Positions 45,453-54,250 of a stretch of DNA of 56,584 bases are shown piece after piece. The stretch's first letter is position 1. Every line of letters begins with the position of its first letter. Made by a program: the position numbers and the translations under genes. The DNA lies in assembly GCF_900115085.1 (NCBI RefSeq), contig NZ_FOVF01000031.1, positions 1-56,584 of the forward strand. Direction: 5' to 3'. The notes beneath the pieces were generated by a model. That model was not told where the DNA came from. It did no database searches and saw only the letters and a list, made by a program, of their open reading frames with translations. The stretch comes from Dokdonella immobilis (GTDB lineage: Bacteria > Pseudomonadota > Gammaproteobacteria > Xanthomonadales > Rhodanobacteraceae).

Positions 45453-45767
45453 TCAGTTGTCCCGGCTTTCGATACCGAGCAGGCCCTCGGCGTCGCTCAG
45501 GTGCGCGATCGAGCGCAGGCGCGGGGAGACATCGCGGTAAACCAGTTCGCCGCCGCTGCGGCGGGCCCGCGCCGACCAGGCCAGCAGCACGGCGAGGGTC
45601 ACGCTGTCGGCGCTCTGCAAGTCCTTGAGGTCGATCTCGAGGCGTCCGCGCGCCACGGAGAGAGGCTCTCCGGCGGCCAGCGCGCGCGCCGCGTTGTCGA
45701 CATCGATGCGTCCGCAAACCCGGGCCTGCGTGTCCGATCGATGCTCCAGGGTGAAGCGTTCGCTCAC
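45453..45767 (-). CDS. mlaB: MlaB, STAS domain protein of the Mla ABC complex
   Basis: The 104-residue STAS protein shows LKDLQSADSVTLAVLLAW, the usual helix and Ser/Thr-containing loop, and binds the MlaF ATPase to stabilise the MlaFEDB transporter. The sequence is divergent, but the position at the end of mlaFEDC supports it. The ATG overlaps the mlaC stop by four bases. Confidence 0.88.
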   Translation of the reverse strand: MSERFTLEHRSDTQARVCGRIDVDNAARALAAGEPLSVARGRLEIDLKDLQSADSVTLAVLLAWSARARRSGGELVYRDVSPRLRSIAHLSDAEGLLGIESRDN

Positions 45768-46405
45768 GCTCCGCCCTTCTTTTCGAGACTCTCCAGGGCC
45801 TTCTCACCCTGGGTCTCGAGCCGCGTGATCAGCGAGTCGAGACTGCTCGCCTGGATTTCGGCGGTCACCTGATTGCGATAGTTGGTGATGTACGAAATGC
45901 CCTCGATGATGACGTCGTAGGCCTTCCACTCGCCCGAGGACGTCTTGCGGAACGCGTAGTCGACCGCGACCGTCTTGCCGTCGTCCAGCACGACTTCCGT
46001 GCGTACGATCGTGCGCTTGTCATTGAGCTCGCCATTGAAAGGCAGCACGCGCACATTGCCACGCGTGTAGTTGAGCAGGCCTTCGGCATAGCGGTGCGCG
46101 ATCGAGTTGTAGAACGCCTTGGCGAAGCGCGAGCGCTGTTCCGGGCTGGCCGCGCGCGCATTGCGCCCGAGCACCAGCAGGGATGCGTAATCGATGTCGA
46201 AATGTGGCAGCAGGATCGCATCGATCTCGCTGATCAGCTTTTCGTGGTCCTTCTTGAGCTCCTCGCGCTGCGCGCCGATGCTGTTGGCGAGGTCGTCGGC
46301 GATCTTCTGCACGACTTTTGCCGGGGCCATTTCCGCCGCCGCGGCCGGGAGGGCCAACACCATGCCGGCCAGCAGGGCCAACATCCATGAATTGAAACGC
46401 CGCAT
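45764..46405 (-). CDS. mlaC: MlaC periplasmic phospholipid carrier
   Basis: The 213-residue exported protein (signal peptide ending AAAA) has the MlaC/Tgt2 pattern LLPHFDIDYASLLVLGRNAR, FAKAFYNSIAHRYAEGLL and YRNQVTAEIQASSLDSLI. It ferries phospholipids between MlaA and MlaFEDB. AGGAG precedes the ATG, which follows mlaD by 10 bp. Confidence 0.95.
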   Translation of the reverse strand: MRRFNSWMLALLAGMVLALPAAAAEMAPAKVVQKIADDLANSIGAQREELKKDHEKLISEIDAILLPHFDIDYASLLVLGRNARAASPEQRSRFAKAFYNSIAHRYAEGLLNYTRGNVRVLPFNGELNDKRTIVRTEVVLDDGKTVAVDYAFRKTSSGEWKAYDVIIEGISYITNYRNQVTAEIQASSLDSLITRLETQGEKALESLEKKGGA

Positions 46406-46415
46406 CGCGGATCTC

Positions 46416-46937
46416 CTAGGGATTTTCAGGTTGCGCCTGCACCGGCGACGAGGCGTCCGTGGCAGGCGACTTCTTCGAATTGTCGCCACTGACCAGAAAC
46501 TTGCCGATCAGGTCCTCGAGCTGCATCGAGGACTGGGTCAGGATGACTTCATCGCCGTCCTTGAACATGACCGGCGAACCGCCTGGCTGGATGCCAACGT
46601 ACTGATCGCCGAGTAAACCGCTGGTGAATATGGCCGCCGCCGAGTCGTCGGGGATTTCATCGAACCGGCGCTCGATGCCGATGCGGACCACGGCATCAAG
46701 GGTCGTCTGGTCGAGCTCGATCGACTGCACCGAACCGATGCGCACACCAGCCAGCTTGACCGGCGCGCGCACCTTGAGCTGGCCGATATTGCTGAACTTG
46801 GCCTTGATCGCGTAGCTGTCGCCCTGGCTGTAGTTGGCGACCGAGGTCGTCTGCGTGGCCAGGTAAGCCAACGCGGCAAAGCCGAGCAGGATGAACAGGC
46901 CGGTGCCGATCTGGAAAGAACGTCTGGGTTGGGTCAT
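46416..46937 (-). CDS. mlaD: MlaD, MCE domain lipid-binding subunit
   Basis: The 173-residue inner-membrane protein has an N-terminal helix (10-30) and one MCE domain (about 38-115, with YAIKAKFSNIGQLKVRAPVKLAGVRIG shortened here). A loop follows carrying GLLGDQYVGIQPGG, then a low-complexity tail. It forms the periplasmic hexameric ring. It sits 13 bp after mlaE. Confidence 0.95.
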   Translation of the reverse strand: MTQPRRSFQIGTGLFILLGFAALAYLATQTTSVANYSQGDSYAIKAKFSNIGQLKVRAPVKLAGVRIGSVQSIELDQTTLDAVVRIGIERRFDEIPDDSAAAIFTSGLLGDQYVGIQPGGSPVMFKDGDEVILTQSSMQLEDLIGKFLVSGDNSKKSPATDASSPVQAQPENP

Positions 46938-46950
46938 GGGTCGGGTCCGG

Positions 46951-47718
46951 TCACATCAGGAAAGCGGTCATCACGAAGTCGAGGGCGAGCACGGTGATCG
47001 AGGATGAAACGACGGTACGGGTCGTGGCATAGGCGACGCCCTCGCTGGTTGGCGGCGTGGTGTAGCCCTGGAAGGTGGCTATAAGCGCCACTACGGCGCC
47101 GAATGCGGCGCTCTTCCAGACGCCATTGACGAGATCGCTCCAGACCTCGACGTTGGCCGTCATGTTGCCCCAGAACGTGCCGTTGTCGAGACCCAGCCAG
47201 CTGACCCCGACGGCGTGCGCGCCGAGGATGCCGAGTGCGTTGAAGATGCAGGCCAGCAGCGGCATGGCCACGACGCCGGCGATGAATCGCGGGGCGACCA
47301 CGTAGGCCAGCGGGTCCACGGCCATCATTTCCATCGCCGAGAGCTGGTCCGTGGCGCGCATGAGGCCGATCTCGGCGGTAATCGACGTGCCCGCGCGACC
47401 GGCGAACAGCAGCGCCGTGACGACCGGCCCGAGCTCGCGGAACAGCGACAGTGCGACAACCGTGCCGAGCGCGGCGGTACCGCCGAACTTGGCCAGGGTG
47501 TAGTAGAGCTGGAGGGACAGGACCATGCCGACGAACAGCCCGCAGGTCATGATAATGACCAGGCTCATGGCGCCAACGAACCAGATCTGGCGCAGGGTTT
47601 CCCGGACGTGCCTGAGGCTCCCCGGAATCGCCGCCAGAATCGAGAACAGGAACAGCCCGGCCGCGCCGACCTGGGCCAGGGCGTCGCCGATTGCAAGCTG
47701 CTTGCGTGCCTGGCTCAT
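46951..47718 (-). CDS. mlaE: MlaE, ABC transporter permease for phospholipids
   Basis: The 255-residue integral membrane protein has the MlaE core with ALSLFRELGPVVTALLFAGR, GTSITAEIGLMRATDQLSAM (near the coupling helix) and about five membrane segments. ATG 47718 overlaps the mlaF TGA by four bases; the longer open frame upstream lies inside mlaF and is discarded. Confidence 0.95.
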   Translation of the reverse strand: MSQARKQLAIGDALAQVGAAGLFLFSILAAIPGSLRHVRETLRQIWFVGAMSLVIIMTCGLFVGMVLSLQLYYTLAKFGGTAALGTVVALSLFRELGPVVTALLFAGRAGTSITAEIGLMRATDQLSAMEMMAVDPLAYVVAPRFIAGVVAMPLLACIFNALGILGAHAVGVSWLGLDNGTFWGNMTANVEVWSDLVNGVWKSAAFGAVVALIATFQGYTTPPTSEGVAYATTRTVVSSSITVLALDFVMTAFLM

Positions 47719-48569
47719 GCGCCACCTGCCTGGAAGCCGAGATCGGCGGCATAGTCGCGCGCCGGGTACTGGAAGGGCACCGGCCCGTCCGCCTCGCCAC
47801 CAAAGAACTGGCGGGTCCATGGCGAGTCGCGTTCGGCCAGTTCCTCCGGATGGCCCTGCGCGGCCACCTTGCCACCCGCGATCAGGTAGACCCAATCGGC
47901 CGCGCGGCGCACGGCCGCGAACTCATGGGCGACCAGCACGCTGGTGATGCCAAGCGTGTCGTTCAGGGTCCGGATCAGCTTGAGGACCTGGTTCAGGGCG
48001 ATCGGGTCGAGTCCTACAAAGGGCTCGTCGTAGATCATCAATCCGGGGTCGCGCACGATCGCGCGGGCCAGGGCGACACGACGCGCCATGCCACCCGAAA
48101 GCTCCGCCGGCATCAACTCGGCGGCGCCGCGCAAGCCGACCGCCTGAAGCCGGGTCAGGACGATATTGCGCACGATCTCCTCGGGCAGGCGCAGGTGCTG
48201 GCGCAGCGGAAACGCGACGTTCTCGAATACGCTGAAATCGGTCAGCAGGGCCGAATTCTGGAACAGGTAACCAATCGTCTCGCGCAGTTCGAAGAGCTGG
48301 TTGCGCGACAGCTCGGCAAGATTGCGGCCGTCGACCCGGATCTCGCCGGCATCGACAGGCAACTGTCCCGTGATGTGTCGCAACAAGGTGGTCTTGCCGG
48401 TGCCGCTCGGCCCCATCACGGCCGTGATCTTGCCACGCGGAATGTCGAGGTCGAGCCCATCGAAGATGGTCTTGCCCCCGAGCACTGTTCGGACGCCACG
48501 CACGCGCACGTAGGCAGGGCTGTCGGTCGCCGGGGGCTGGTCGGGGTTATGGTCGGGTCTGGCGTTCAC
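47715..48569 (-). CDS. mlaF: MlaF, ABC transporter ATPase
   Basis: The 284-residue ATPase has Walker A GPSGTGKT (53-60), Q-loop LFQNSALLTDFSVFENV, signature LSGGM, Walker B LMIYDEPFVGLDP and the H-loop VAHEF. The start is GTG without a clear Shine-Dalgarno site. It is first in mlaFEDCB, the system that keeps outer-membrane lipid asymmetry together with the facing mlaA. Confidence 0.95.
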   Translation of the reverse strand: MNARPDHNPDQPPATDSPAYVRVRGVRTVLGGKTIFDGLDLDIPRGKITAVMGPSGTGKTTLLRHITGQLPVDAGEIRVDGRNLAELSRNQLFELRETIGYLFQNSALLTDFSVFENVAFPLRQHLRLPEEIVRNIVLTRLQAVGLRGAAELMPAELSGGMARRVALARAIVRDPGLMIYDEPFVGLDPIALNQVLKLIRTLNDTLGITSVLVAHEFAAVRRAADWVYLIAGGKVAAQGHPEELAERDSPWTRQFFGGEADGPVPFQYPARDYAADLGFQAGGA

Positions 48570-48682
48570 GCTATGGTATGTCGAGGTCGTTGGTGAAAGC
48601 TCGGGTGGAGCCGGCGCAGCGAGGCAATCGGCTACCTTATCCGAAGCGATGCTTGCTCCACCAGCGGGCCCCGCCAGGCTGC

Positions 48683-49300
48683 TCAGGCCGGCTTCAGCAG
48701 ATCGTCGAGCAGGCTTGCGTGGCGATTCAACTGGGCTTCGCAGCGCAGCCGACGCGCCGCGAATATCGAGCGCAAATCGTTGATCGCGGTGGCGAAATCA
48801 TCGTTGATGACAATGAAGTCGAATTCCGCCGCGTGGCCGATCTCGATCCTCGAGTCGGCAATCCGGCGGGCGATCTGCTCGGCGCTGTCGGAAGCACGAT
48901 GACGCAGGCGCCGCTCGAGCTCGGCACGCGAGGGCGGCAGGATGAAGATGCTCAGCGACTCCGGCCACTGCGCACGTACCTGCTGGGCGCCCTGCCAGTC
49001 GATTTCGAGCAGTACGTCGCGGCCGGCCGCCAGCAGTGGCTCGACGGCCGCGCGCGCGGTGCCCTTGTAGTCGCCGTGCACATTGGCGTACTCAAAAAAT
49101 GCGCCGGCCTCGGCCATGTGCTCGAAAACCTGGCGCGAGACGAAATGATAATGCTGGCCATCGATTTCGCTGGCCCGTGGCATGCGCGACGTGTAGGACA
49201 CGGACAGCGCGATATCCGGTTCGCGTTCAAGCAGGGCCTTGACCAGGCTGGTCTTTCCGGCGCCGGACGGTGCAGCGATGATGTACAGGGTGCCTGACAC
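48683..49300 (-). CDS. gmk: Guanylate kinase
   Basis: The 205-residue enzyme phosphorylates GMP to GDP. P-loop APSGAGKTS (10-18), SVSYTSRMPR (GMP binding), FFEYANVHGDYKGT and DVLLEIDWQGAQQVR are all present. The start is GTG at 49300, two bases after the yicC stop; an in-frame upstream extension lies within yicC. Confidence 0.96.
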   Translation of the reverse strand: MSGTLYIIAAPSGAGKTSLVKALLEREPDIALSVSYTSRMPRASEIDGQHYHFVSRQVFEHMAEAGAFFEYANVHGDYKGTARAAVEPLLAAGRDVLLEIDWQGAQQVRAQWPESLSIFILPPSRAELERRLRHRASDSAEQIARRIADSRIEIGHAAEFDFIVINDDFATAINDLRSIFAARRLRCEAQLNRHASLLDDLLKPA

Positions 49301-49302
49301 GG

Positions 49303-50166
49303 CTATTCCAGGTTCTGCACTTGTTCGCGCATTTGCTCGATCAGCACCTTGAGCTCGACCGCAGCCTGGGTCGTGCGCGGGTCGGCGGCCTTGGAGCCAA
49401 GCGTATTGGCTTCGCGATTGAACTCCTGCATGAGGAAATCCAGGCGCCGCCCGACCGCTTCGCTCATGCCGAATATGCGCCGCGCTTCGGCGATGTGCGA
49501 AGCCAGCCGATCGAGTTCCTCGTCGACATCCATGCGCTGCAGTTGCAGCACGATCTCCTGCTCGATGCGCCCAGGATCGGCTGGTTGCTTGATTTCGGAA
49601 AGGCGCTGGTCGAGGCGCGCGCGCGCGGCGATCCGCACTTCGGGCAGGTGTTCGCGCACCGCAGCGACGATCGCTTCGATGCCGTCCAGACGTTCGCGCA
49701 GGAACACGGCCAGACGCGCACCTTCGCGCTCGCGCGTGGCGACGAGGCCATCCAGGGCCTGCTTGAGCACGGCGGCCGCCGCTGTCTGCAGGCCTTCGGC
49801 GTCGGCGGTTTGCTCGCGTAGCACGCCGGGCCAGCCGAGCAAGCCGGAAAAATCGACACGCAGGGCCGGGAAACGGCCAGCCAGGGACTGGGCCTTCTCG
49901 GCCAGGCGGCCCAGCAGATCCTCGTCGACATCGAGCGTGGCGGTGCGCGTAGCCGTCGTCTTCAGGCGCACGTTGATGTCGACCTTGCCGCGGGAAAGCC
50001 GGGCGGCAAGGGTCTCGCGCAACTGCGGTTCGAAGCCGCGAAGGTCGTCCGGGAGGCGCGGGCTGAGTTCCAGGTAGCGATGATTGACCGAGCGCAGTTC
50101 GATGCTCAGGTTGCCATGCGCGGTCTCGCATTCTGCGCTGGCGAAGGCCGTCATGCTGCGAATCAT
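49303..50166 (-). CDS. yicC: YicC family protein (endoribonuclease-type)
   Basis: The 287-residue protein has the YicC N-domain ([22 protein letters not shown]) and the DUF1732 C-domain ([22 protein letters not shown]). E. coli YicC has been described as a ribonuclease. It is divergent from rph, an arrangement also seen in E. coli, and just upstream of gmk. Confidence 0.94.
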   Translation of the reverse strand: MIRSMTAFASAECETAHGNLSIELRSVNHRYLELSPRLPDDLRGFEPQLRETLAARLSRGKVDINVRLKTTATRTATLDVDEDLLGRLAEKAQSLAGRFPALRVDFSGLLGWPGVLREQTADAEGLQTAAAAVLKQALDGLVATREREGARLAVFLRERLDGIEAIVAAVREHLPEVRIAARARLDQRLSEIKQPADPGRIEQEIVLQLQRMDVDEELDRLASHIAEARRIFGMSEAVGRRLDFLMQEFNREANTLGSKAADPRTTQAAVELKVLIEQMREQVQNLE

Positions 50167-50238
50167 GGTGCCGGTCCATCGGTGACAGGGCCGGCAATGG
50201 TAAACTGCGCGGCCCGATTGCCAAAGCCCATTCTGTTG

Positions 50239-50964
50239 ATGAACCTGCAGCGCCCCAGCGGCCGCGCGCCCGATCAGTTGCGCCCCATTACCCTCGAACG
50301 CCGATTCACCCGCCATGCCGAAGGCTCGGTACTGGTCTCGTTCGGCGACACCCGCGTCCTCTGCACGGCCAGCGTCGAGGAGAAGGTCCCGGGCTTCCTG
50401 CGCGGCAAGGGCGAGGGCTGGATCACGGCCGAGTACGGCATGTTGCCGAGGGCGACCCAGGAACGCACCCAGCGCGAGGCTGCCCGCGGCGGCCAGGGTG
50501 GCCGGACCATGGAAATCCAGCGCCTGATCGGTCGCAGCCTGCGAGCCTGCATCGACCGTGCGGCACTCGGTGAACGCACGATCACCCTCGATTGCGACGT
50601 GCTGCAGGCCGATGGCGGCACGCGTACGGCGGCGATCACAGGCGCCTACGTGGCCCTGATCGACGCCATCAACGGACTCAAGCAGCGGCGCCTGCTCAAA
50701 CGCGATCCGGTCGTTGGCGCCGTCGCCGCGGTCTCGGTCGGCGTCTGGAACGGCGTCCCTGTGCTCGATCTCGACTACGCCGAGGACTCGACCTGCGATA
50801 CCGACATGAACGTGGTCATGAACGAAGGTGGCGGCTTCATCGAGATCCAGGGCACCGCCGAAGGCCACGCGTTCCGGCGCGAAGAGCTCGATGCCCTGCT
50901 CGTGCTCGCCAGCAAGGGTGTGGCCGATCTATGCGAAATGCAGCGGCAAGCCCTGGCGACATGA
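50239..50964 (+). CDS. rph: Ribonuclease PH
   Basis: The 241-residue phosphorolytic exoribonuclease trims tRNA 3' ends. It has [33 protein letters not shown] (RNA and phosphate binding), [33 protein letters not shown] and [15 protein letters not shown] (metal aspartates). ATG 50239 gives the family length. Its TGA overlaps the rdgB ATG (ATGA). Confidence 0.96.
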   Translation: MNLQRPSGRAPDQLRPITLERRFTRHAEGSVLVSFGDTRVLCTASVEEKVPGFLRGKGEGWITAEYGMLPRATQERTQREAARGGQGGRTMEIQRLIGRSLRACIDRAALGERTITLDCDVLQADGGTRTAAITGAYVALIDAINGLKQRRLLKRDPVVGAVAAVSVGVWNGVPVLDLDYAEDSTCDTDMNVVMNEGGGFIEIQGTAEGHAFRREELDALLVLASKGVADLCEMQRQALAT

Positions 50965-51566
50965 AACTGGTCCTCGCCAGCGGCAACGCCGGCAAGCTCG
51001 TTGAAATGCGCGAGTTGCTCGGCGACCTCGATATCGAGCTGGTCGCCCAAGCCGGGCTCGGCATCGCCGATGCGGAGGAAACCGCGTCGACCTTCGTCGA
51101 GAACGCGATCCTCAAGGCACGCCATGCGTCGCGCCAGAGCGGCCTCCCCGCGCTTGGCGACGACTCGGGCCTCTGTGTGGACGCGCTCGATGGCGCGCCC
51201 GGACTCTATTCGGCTCGTTATGCCGGGCGCCATGGGGACAGCGCGGCCAATATCGCGAGGCTGCTGGCCGAACTCGAAGGAATCCCCGAGTCCGCCCGCA
51301 ACGCGCACTTCTTCTGTGTCATCGTGTTGCTGCTGCACGCCGAGGATCCGATGCCGCTGGTCGCCGAGGGCCGCTGGCACGGGCGCATCCTTTCAACCCC
51401 GCGCGGCCACGGCGGCTTCGGCTACGATCCGGTGTTCTTCGACCCCAAGCACGAATGCAGTGCCGCCGAACTTGACCCCGCAGTAAAGAACCGCATCAGC
51501 CATCGCGGCCAGGCCCTGGCCCGATTGCGCGAAGCACTTGGCCATACGGAAATCGCCCCGCTGTAG
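50961..51566 (+). CDS. rdgB: XTP/dITP pyrophosphatase (HAM1/RdgB)
   Basis: The 201-residue enzyme removes non-canonical purine triphosphates. It shows [39 protein letters not shown] (metal), YSARYAG, and a C-terminal [11 protein letters not shown] with [10 protein letters not shown]. It is coupled to rph by ATGA. Confidence 0.95.
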   Translation: MKLVLASGNAGKLVEMRELLGDLDIELVAQAGLGIADAEETASTFVENAILKARHASRQSGLPALGDDSGLCVDALDGAPGLYSARYAGRHGDSAANIARLLAELEGIPESARNAHFFCVIVLLLHAEDPMPLVAEGRWHGRILSTPRGHGGFGYDPVFFDPKHECSAAELDPAVKNRISHRGQALARLREALGHTEIAPL

Positions 51567-51606
51567 GCGCGCCACCGCAGGACTCGTGACCCCGACCATT
51601 GCCGGA

Positions 51607-52452
51607 TCAGTTCGAATTTTCCGCGCCATCGGCAAACGCAGACAGGCACTCAAGCATCGTGTTGTCGTGAATGTCGAGAACCCGACGCAGAGGGGTCTGG
51701 TAGCCACCCGCCAGGTTCCAGGCCACCGGCAGGCCCATCGCAACGCAGCCGCTGAAGACACGCCGGTCGCGTTCGCGCAGCTGTGCCGTGTCGAGCCAGC
51801 CGCCGAGCGGATCATCGAAGTGTGGGTCGGCACCGGCCTGGTAGAGCAGCAGGTCGCAGCGGGCAAAGCGCTGCAGAACGGTCGGAATCTCATCGAGAAA
51901 CGCCTGTGCCTGGTCCGGCCGATCCCACCAGGCCCCGGCGGAGTAGTGCTCGACCCAGTGCAGGCCGAGCTGGCGAATGATGTCGCTGGTGCCGTTGCCA
52001 TAGTGCTGGTCGAAATCGAGGATGCCGACCCGGCGCACCGACCGTTCCTCGCGCAGGACCCGCGCAGCCACCATCAACCCATTGAACGTGCAGAAGCCGC
52101 CGCCTTCGTCATAGCCGGCATGGTGGAAGCCCGAGACCGGCGCCACTGCGCAGCTGTCCTCGAGGGCCAGACGGGCCGCGCCGAGCATCGCCCCACTGGT
52201 CCACGGCAGACTGGCCGCCACCTCCGGCAGATGGTTGCCGAAGCCGTTGGCCTTGCGCAAGGCGAGCACGCCGCCGACATACTCCGCATCGTGGGCAAGA
52301 CACAACTGCGCGATCGTCACCGGCACCGGTGCGACCACTTCGAGCACGGGAAACCGCCGCCGCCACGAGGCCATCACTTCGCGCGGCTTGCGCGCGCTCG
52401 GCGAAAAGGATTGTGCATCGGCAACCATTCGCTCGTCGTAGACGACCTTCAT
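51607..52452 (-). CDS. Histone deacetylase superfamily protein
   Basis: The 281-residue enzyme belongs to the arginase-deacetylase fold: SGFHHAGYDEGGGFCTFNGL with the active-site His pair (110-111), zinc ligands Asp148 and His150 in ILDFDQHYGNGT, Asp209 in YQAGADPHFDD, and a GG-Y end (LAGGYQTP). Bacterial members act on acetylated polyamines or lysines; the substrate cannot be assigned. It is shorter than class I/II HDACs. ATG 52452 has GGGGAG five bases upstream. Confidence 0.9.
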   Translation of the reverse strand: MKVVYDERMVADAQSFSPSARKPREVMASWRRRFPVLEVVAPVPVTIAQLCLAHDAEYVGGVLALRKANGFGNHLPEVAASLPWTSGAMLGAARLALEDSCAVAPVSGFHHAGYDEGGGFCTFNGLMVAARVLREERSVRRVGILDFDQHYGNGTSDIIRQLGLHWVEHYSAGAWWDRPDQAQAFLDEIPTVLQRFARCDLLLYQAGADPHFDDPLGGWLDTAQLRERDRRVFSGCVAMGLPVAWNLAGGYQTPLRRVLDIHDNTMLECLSAFADGAENSN

Positions 52453-52588
52453 CGAGACTCCCCTGCTACCCAAGAAGATCCATGATCTGGGACACGCCTC
52501 GCAGCGGGTGAGACCCGTGCGACTCGGGCGCCGTCGCGGTTTCCGTGGCAATTGCGGTGTCCGTGCGATCGAAGATGCCGACAGCGCT

Positions 52589-52594
52589 TACAAT
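52589..52594 (+). promoter_or_regulatory. hemW: Putative -10 element of hemW, possible leaderless start
   Basis: TACAAT lies seven bases before the hemW ATG, so transcription would start on or next to the A of the codon. There is no Shine-Dalgarno sequence upstream, and no good -35 at the expected distance. Confidence 0.35.
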
Positions 52595-52601
52595 ACTGCC
52601 G

Positions 52602-53774
52602 ATGCCCCTAGTTCCTCCTCCCCTTGCGCTTTACATCCACATCCCTTGGTGCGTGAAGAAATGCCCGTACTGCGACTTCAACTCGCATGCCCAGGTCGGT
52701 GGCCTGCCCGAAGTTGACTACGTCGCGGCCCTGCTGGCCGATCTCGATCGCGATCTTGCCGACTTCGGCGACGCCACAAGGACCCGCCCCCTGCACAGCA
52801 TTTTCTTCGGCGGCGGCACGCCGAGCCTGTTTTCCCCGGCTTCGATCGCGCGGATCCTCGATGGGGTGCGCCAGCGTCTGCCGTTCGAAGCGGGCATTGA
52901 GACGACCCTCGAGGCGAACCCTGGCACGGTCGAGCATGGCCGGTTCGATGGCTATCGGGCGGCCGGAGTCAACCGCATCAGTTTCGGCGTGCAGAGTTTC
53001 GATGACGGGAAACTGCACCGGCTCGGCCGCATCCATTCGGCCAGCGACGCGATCCACGCGGTTGGCGAGGCGCGCGATGCCGGCTTCGACAACTTCAACA
53101 TCGACCTGATGTACGCGCTACCAGGACAGGACCTGGCCGGCGCCAGTCGTGATATCGAGCAGGCCATTGCCCTGGGTCCGACCCACATCTCGCACTACCA
53201 GCTGACGATCGAACCGAATACCGCATTCGCGTCGCAACCGCCGATCCTGCCGGACAGCGACGCCGCCTGGGACATGCAGGAGCACTGCCAGCGACTGCTC
53301 GCCGCTGCCGGTTATGCGCAGTACGAGATTTCCGCGTACGCCAGGGACGGGCGACGATCGCGGCACAACCTCAACTACTGGCAATTCGGCGACTATCTCG
53401 GCATCGGTGCAGGCGCCCACGGCAAGTTCACCGACCCCGCCACCGGCAGCATCCGACGCCGGGCCAAGCAGCGCACGCCACGCGCCTACCTGGAGAACGC
53501 CGGCCAGCCGCGCGCCATTGCCAGCGAGGCCACACTGGCCGCGCTGGACCTGCCGTTCGAGTACATGATGAATGCCCTGCGCCTGGTCGAGGGGGTACCG
53601 GCAGTCGAATTCACCGAGCGCACCGGTCTTGGAATGGCCGCCATCGCCCCGATACTGACCGATGCGCGCAGCAGGGGATGGCTGATCGAGTCCGACCAGA
53701 TGCTGCGCACGACCGAGACCGGCCAACGCTTCCTCAACGACGTGATATCGCTGTTCCTTGCCGAGGCTGCCTGA
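52602..53774 (+). CDS. hemW: Radical SAM heme chaperone HemW
   Basis: The 390-residue protein has the radical-SAM motif CVKKCPYC (Cys17, 21, 24) in YIHIPWC, then FFGGGTPSLF, EANPGT, GVNRISFGVQSF and NIDLMYALPGQ, plus the C-terminal HemN/HemW winged domain. It resembles coproporphyrinogen dehydrogenase but has the HemW-type N-terminus, as in heme-transferring chaperones. ATG 52602 is chosen; 52575 is an alternative. Confidence 0.94.
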   Translation: MPLVPPPLALYIHIPWCVKKCPYCDFNSHAQVGGLPEVDYVAALLADLDRDLADFGDATRTRPLHSIFFGGGTPSLFSPASIARILDGVRQRLPFEAGIETTLEANPGTVEHGRFDGYRAAGVNRISFGVQSFDDGKLHRLGRIHSASDAIHAVGEARDAGFDNFNIDLMYALPGQDLAGASRDIEQAIALGPTHISHYQLTIEPNTAFASQPPILPDSDAAWDMQEHCQRLLAAAGYAQYEISAYARDGRRSRHNLNYWQFGDYLGIGAGAHGKFTDPATGSIRRRAKQRTPRAYLENAGQPRAIASEATLAALDLPFEYMMNALRLVEGVPAVEFTERTGLGMAAIAPILTDARSRGWLIESDQMLRTTETGQRFLNDVISLFLAEAA

Positions 53775-53778
53775 CGTC

Positions 53779-53967
53779 ATGCTCGAATTCGTCGCCCTGC
53801 ACTGCCCCTACTGCGGCGAAACCTTCGAATCCCCGGTGGACTGCTCGGCCGGCTCGCAGGCCTACATCGAGGACTGCGCAATCTGCTGCCGCCCGATCGA
53901 AGTGCGCATCCGCGTCGACGACGCGGGCGAATTGCTCGACGTGCAGACGGCGACGGATAGGGAATAG
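53779..53967 (+). CDS. CPxCG-motif cysteine-rich small protein
   Basis: The 62-residue protein has HCPYCGETFESPVDCS (Cys9, Cys12, Cys22) and EDCAICCRPI (Cys33, Cys36, Cys37), matching the CPxCG-related zinc-ribbon proteins common in gammaproteobacteria. It probably binds one zinc; the function is unknown. It begins four bases after hemW and may be co-transcribed. Its TAG stop shares a base with the first GGGATTC of a repeat array. Confidence 0.85.
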   Translation: MLEFVALHCPYCGETFESPVDCSAGSQAYIEDCAICCRPIEVRIRVDDAGELLDVQTATDRE

Positions 53968-54155
53968 GGATTCGGGATTCGGGATTCGGGATTCGGGATT
54001 CGGACTGTGGAGACAGGATGTCGGAACGAACAGCGAAGCTGGCCCGCAGGGCAAGCCGCAGGATGCGGCGTGTCATTCGGGATTCGGGATTCGGGATTCG
54101 GGATTCGGGATTCGGGATTCGGGATTCGGGATTCGGGATTCGGGATTCGGGATTC
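53967..54155. repeat. Two direct GGGATTC arrays around a 77-nt core
   Basis: Five perfect copies (53967-54001) and eleven perfect copies (54079-54155) of the heptamer, in the same orientation, flank a core of 77 nt (54002-54078) that carries TCGGAAC at 54021-54027. The arrays give RIPNPES-type frames on the reverse strand, which are not genes. The first array begins inside the TAG stop of the CPxCG gene. Confidence 0.9.
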
Positions 54156-54250
54156 GGGCATGATTGTGCTGCACCGGGATGGCGATGCAACCCGGGTTGG
54201 TGCGGCTCCATCGATTCTCCTGCCGTCAAGCAAACGAGGGAAACCTGTCC

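Noticed and set aside
53967-54155. CRISPR array
   Set aside because: The unit is a 7-bp tandem repeat without unique spacers of regular length and no cas genes are nearby.
53777-54233. Reverse-strand frames with RIPNPES repeats, also near 4458-4772 and 56152-56468
   Set aside because: They are translations of the GGGATTC arrays, lack ribosome sites and overlap real genes.
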